This document shows positions 60,769-64,000 of a stretch of DNA of 64,000 bases, one piece after another. The stretch is taken from positions 11,794,849 through 11,858,848 of the forward strand of contig OZ014412.1 in assembly GCA_963965975.1 (NCBI GenBank), read 5' to 3'. Under the pieces are notes generated by a model. That model saw nothing but the letters and a program-made list of their open reading frames with translations. It searched no databases and was not told the DNA's origin. The position numbers were made by a program, and so were the translations under genes. Each line of letters begins with the position of its first letter. Within the stretch, counting starts at the first letter, position 1. This stretch comes from Xestospongia bergquistia (Eukaryota; Porifera; Demospongiae; Haplosclerida; Petrosiidae).

Positions 60769-61351
60769 ATATACTAATAGAAAGAGTGCACAAATATGGA
60801 ACAATAATTAGATAAAGTTTCTTAAATAATGAATAGTATACTATATATACTAGTGTGAATGGTGAAAATGATATTTTAGTTTTCATTTAAAAATTGAAAT
60901 TGAAATTCTCTACCTCATGATTTAATTTCATGAGGTAGAGAAATCCAGAGGGAAAAAGAAGGAATGAAAGACTAAAAGGCAGCAGATGAACGGCAAAAAG
61001 GAATTGAGATGTTGTTAGTATGGTAGTATCTGGAAGGTCATAGAGAAGGAGATAAAATACCATTTGAAGAAAAGTGAAACCATTCATAAATTTAAAGAGA
61101 AGAGTAAGTTTACAAATAGCTCTTTGAGTGGATAAGGGGACAAGATTGGTTAAGATTATACTTTATATCACGATTAACAATTAATGTAAACTAAGAATTA
61201 ATGTTCATATCAGGGGATAGTGGTGAACGTGATGAAACTGAACTTGCATAATCCGCACTCCTTGCATGTGGATAGTAATAGTTATTAGCCTGAGGTGGTG
61301 AAAACTGCTTTTAACCTAAATTTCTAGATATTAAATTTCATAAAAGAGTAT

Positions 61352-61585
61352 CTAAATTTCTAAGTTCTTACCTGTTGTGCCTAACATTGAAGCTATATTT
61401 TCTAAAGTAGTTTTTCTTTTATTTCTATCTTTATATCCAGGTGTTGTTACATCATAAAGACAGGGGTTTGCTTTTAGCATTGTTATTAGCTGTTCCGTGT
61501 TGCTTTCAGTCCAACAAGTTGTCGTAGGTTTGGTAGGAATCTCAAGAGGAATCTCCTTACTTACATGAGTTACATCGTCTGCCAT
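61352..61585 (-). CDS. MADF/Myb-like DNA-binding protein of Harbinger element
   Basis: Open frame of 77 codons on the minus strand. Residues about 24-77 contain a Trp-Thr-Glu-Ser-Asn, a Leu-Ile-x-x-Leu-Lys helix, Pro-Cys-Leu-Tyr-Asp-Val, Tyr-Lys-Asp-Arg-Asn-Lys-Arg and Ile-Ala-Ser-Met-Leu-Gly, the pattern of the MADF-type domain carried by Harbinger transposons. In known elements this partner protein helps the transposase reach the nucleus and bind the ends. The frame is intact over the domain, but the rest of the protein, possibly a further exon, was not found. Confidence 0.72.
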   Translation of the reverse strand: MADDVTHVSKEIPLEIPTKPTTTCWTESNTEQLITMLKANPCLYDVTTPGYKDRNKRKTTLENIASMLGTTGKNLEI

Positions 61586-61774
61586 GTTTAATTAATGGAA
61601 GGTGCGCGGTCCTTTGGATGTTGATGCAACTTTGTTGTCATGAATTAAACGCGTTTCAATTTTCTTGCAACCATATTTTGTGCTGCATGCAGCGTGCAAG
61701 TACCCTCATCCACTAGGAAAATTTGTTGCATGCTACGTGCTGCATACAAAAAATTCACTCATGTATGCTGGCCT

Positions 61775-62070
61775 TTACAAATGTAAATTTCTCTTCAGCA
61801 GGTAATCAGTCAATAATTTCCACATTCACCTGCTCCAATTTTGCCTACTCTCTATGTGTGTTGTGATCGGTGCCCATTCTTTTAGTCTCCATTATTATTA
61901 CATCCACTACCTCTGTCAAAGATAAAGTTAGTGAAGGTATTGTGTTATTTGTTACTACTAATACAACAAGGAGATGGACAACAACCTACTAACAGACCTA
62001 GTAATAGTAAGTAGAGAATGGTCATTAACATATAGTTCATAATAATAACTGCATCTATCCTATGAGAATA
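61775..62070. repeat. 3' flank shared by both IP3R copies (unit 2, right part)
   Basis: Continues the alignment with 30555-30880, including the decayed signal-peptide exon of the Kunitz-type gene. The alignment is lost at about 62070, where the BEL/Pao element begins. Confidence 0.8.
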
Positions 62071-62342
62071 GTATTGTTTATTTATGGTGAATTAACTATT
62101 ATTATTATTTTCGTATAATTTGTAATCACATGAGAACCATGTGCTCTGATTTTGTAATTTAGACTCTCCTCTCTCTATCAGTCTCTCGTTGATTATTGTA
62201 AGAATTTTGAATAAAGGAGATAGAACAGTCAAAGGGAGGATCCAGTGCTAGATACACTACATGGTTCATTGGACCAGATACAAAGAAAAGAGAAGATTTT
62301 TAGATTTTGGAATACTGTACTGAAGACACCATGTGATCGAAG

Positions 62343-63726
62343 ATGTTGGCCGAGGAGGTGAGAGTGAAGAAGCCTCAAAAAAAGAGGACACTCAGGGTCC
62401 ATGACAAAACTAATAGGTCAACTTAAGGATAACTTAGAAGAAGAGAACGGTCCCAACGTGCCAAAGCTGAGGCAGCAAAGGTCATTGCTGTTTGCTAAAT
62501 TAGAGATATTATCTAAGCTAGATGAAGACATACTCGAATTGACTCCTGAAGACGATATAGTGCAGGAGATTGACCTAGCTGACAAGACAAAGGAGAATGT
62601 ATGTTTAGCCATTAATGATATTGATCACGGTCTCGATCAGGCTGGTCAGCAAGTAATTCCTGCCAGTGTTAACCTCCCCTCAGAGAACCCTGCCTGACCT
62701 ACTCGTGCCACAAGGATGAGCACCTTGTCTCACTCACCTCATTCGTCTTCAGAGGACACACACCCACCTACTGACTCACAAGCCGGTGATACCATTCTCA
62801 CTCTAAGTCACCCACCCTCACAGATACTTCACCTACGAACACACCTATGGTGATAGCACAACCAAGAGTGAAGCTTCCTAAGCTCACAATAAAGAAGTTT
62901 AACAGGGATCTTACTAAATGGGTCACATTCTGGGACTCATTTGAATCTGTAATACACTCTAACCCAACTCTGTCGAATGTTGACAAGTTCAGTTACTTTC
63001 TTGGATTTCACAGCATCTGATGCAATTGCCGGCCTAACACTGACCTCAGCAAACCATGAGGAAGTTATAGCAACTTTAAGGAGAAGGTTTGGTAATGAAC
63101 AACTTATCGTGAGTAAGCATATGGATGCACTATCGATTTGGCAAACTGTCACCTCTCATCACAACCTCAAAGGACTTTGTCGTCTCTATGACCTTGTGGA
63201 ATCACATGTGAGGGGGTTGAGAGCACTAGGAGTTGATGCTGGGTCATATGGTCAATTGTTGTTGTCAATACTAATGAATAAATTACCCATAGAGATGTGT
63301 GTCATTATTAGTTGTGAGCTTGGTGGTGATAAGTGGAATGTTGAGGAGATGATGACAATAATCAATCATGAGATAGAGGCAAGAGAACAATCGACTACTA
63401 ACAGCCACATTCAGAAGCACCTAGTGAAGTGGACTCTGCCCACATCTTCAACATTTTTTAATCATTCTTAGCAGTCAAGTCATTGTGTCTATTGTGGACA
63501 GGCACATCTATCAAGCTCATGCACCATGGTGTTTGAAGTGAGTGTGAAGAGAGAGGTGTTATGTAGGTCAGGCAGATGTTACATTTGTCTGAAGAAACAC
63601 CACATTATTCGGGACTGTCATACTAAGACTAACTGCAGCAACTGTCAAAGTTGTCATCACACTACTATCTGTCCACATAGCAGTCAGAGCTTGAACAATA
63701 CTCATACCATTTCGCTAGGATCATAG
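62343..63726 (+). pseudogene. BEL/Pao gag (DUF1759-like) and zinc-knuckle region
   Basis: Frame pieces: 62343-62426 (basic N-terminus); 62401-62697 (coiled-coil-like, Leu/Glu-rich); about 62847-63020, with Leu-Pro-Lys-Leu-Thr-Ile-Lys-Lys-Phe and Trp-Val-Thr-Phe-Trp-Asp-Ser-Phe, the hallmark of BEL gag; 62977-63471, with Ala-Ile-Ala-Gly-Leu-Thr-Leu-Thr and a Leu-Arg-Arg-Arg-Phe-Gly helix; then Cys-Val-Tyr-Cys-Gly-Gln-x-His and Cys-Tyr-Ile-Cys-Leu-Lys-Lys-x-His knuckles up to 63680. Frame changes near 62400 and 63010 and in-frame TAG stops at about 63470 and 63724 break it. Confidence 0.82.
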
Positions 63727-63759
63727 AGTAGCTCAAATCAGACCTTGACTAACATGGTT

Positions 63760-64000
63760 CATGCCGGCACTCAGGCACCTGTCCTATTACAGACAGCCAG
63801 ACTACAACTATGTAACCTATCTGGAACCACTACCACCTGTGTAGGTGTGAGAGCGATTATGGATAGTGGAAGTCAATCTACATATGTGTCAAATCATACG
63901 AGAGAAACACTACAACTTTCTAAGCAGGGAACAGAGCGTCTACATATAAAAACATTTGGTAGCTATAAGGGACAAGACACCATCTGCAGTGTTGTTGAGA
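63760..64000 (+). pseudogene. BEL/Pao aspartic protease, partial
   Basis: The open frame contains Leu-Leu-Gln-Thr-Ala, a Val-Arg-Ala-Ile strand and the catalytic Met-Asp-Ser-Gly-Ser-Gln-Ser-Thr-Tyr motif (Asp-Ser-Gly is typical of BEL/Pao proteases). It continues to the window edge. An upstream in-frame stop separates it from the gag pieces, so it is counted as part of a broken polyprotein. Confidence 0.78.

Larger units (their letters stand above)
60261..61774. mobile_element. PIF/Harbinger DNA transposon, internally deleted (1,514 bp)
   Basis: The element is bounded by TTA on both sides (60258-60260 and 61775-61777), the 3-bp target duplication of PIF/Harbinger. The ends are inverted repeats: AGTCCAGCATACACGAG at the left and AGGCCAGCATACATGAG on the reverse strand at the right, continuing to AATTTT. 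The first IP3R flank shows the unoccupied site at about 30555. Inside are the N-terminal part of a Harbinger transposase (plus strand) and a MADF/Myb-like protein (minus strand), in the arrangement typical of these elements. The DDE nuclease portion is missing, so it cannot move itself. Confidence 0.88.
62073..64000 (+). mobile_element. BEL/Pao LTR retrotransposon, 5' part, cut by window end
   Basis: Starts where flank homology stops. A short LTR-like region, beginning about TGTTTATTTATGG and with AATAAA at about 62211, precedes gag. Gag, its Cys/His knuckles and the start of the protease follow on the plus strand. The order and motifs are those of BEL/Pao elements. Several stops and frame changes show a decayed copy; reverse transcriptase should lie beyond the window. 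Confidence 0.82.

Noticed and set aside
60906-60942. A 15-bp hairpin whose right arm contains TGAGGTAG, the seed of the let-7 microRNA.
   Set aside because: The match stops at eight bases, the stem is short for a microRNA precursor, and it lies inside a transposon. Chance is the better explanation.
1-64000. CRISPR arrays, operons, tRNA and rRNA genes.
   Set aside because: No regularly spaced direct repeats, no bacterial gene organisation and no recognisable tRNA or rRNA sequence were seen.

Overview
The window is AT-rich animal DNA with many short introns (often 50-100 bases) and several families of transposable-element debris. A sponge or another early-branching invertebrate is the best guess, but this is inference: there is no rRNA, tRNA or mitochondrial marker to prove it. 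Nothing bacterial is present.

The core is a head-to-tail tandem pair of large plus-strand genes of the inositol 1,4,5-trisphosphate receptor (IP3R) family. Copy 1 runs from 460 to 30079 and copy 2 from 39989 to 59774. Reading splice sites by eye and using each copy to check the other gives the same 71-exon structure in both. The frames are open throughout, with about 2,598 and 2,596 residues (IP3R-like lengths). Order: N-terminal MIR/trefoil region, RIH/armadillo solenoid, RIH-associated region, a channel domain, and a C-terminal zinc-finger-like segment with Cys-x-x-Cys and His residues. Every coding length difference between the copies is a multiple of three, so both look functional. They are divergent members: the pore loop lacks the canonical Gly-Gly-Gly-Val-Gly-Asp filter, the luminal turret is very short, and only part of the IP3-contact set seems conserved.

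Layout: 1-252 is a LINE endonuclease fragment. Copy 1 introns hold a perfect 31-bp hairpin, a 584-bp inverted-repeat element with a 9-bp target duplication, two copies of a ~1.1-kb dispersed repeat, and a 4.7-kb antisense Ty3/gypsy cluster in intron 42. From 30080 to 39988 lie a shared 3' flank, a broken Kunitz-type gene, a frameshifted kelch fragment, and a degenerate TFIIA large-subunit (GTF2A1) gene whose last two exons are intact. After copy 2, the same 3' flank recurs but is split by a 1,514-bp PIF/Harbinger element (TTA target duplication). A BEL/Pao retrotransposon then runs off the window end.

The two IP3R-like proteins would assemble as tetrameric calcium-release channels, probably in the endoplasmic reticulum, as homomers or mixed tetramers. 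Their altered pore and ligand-contact residues make the pair the most interesting thing here. All exon edges were read by eye and may be off by a base or two; no alignment or database search was run.
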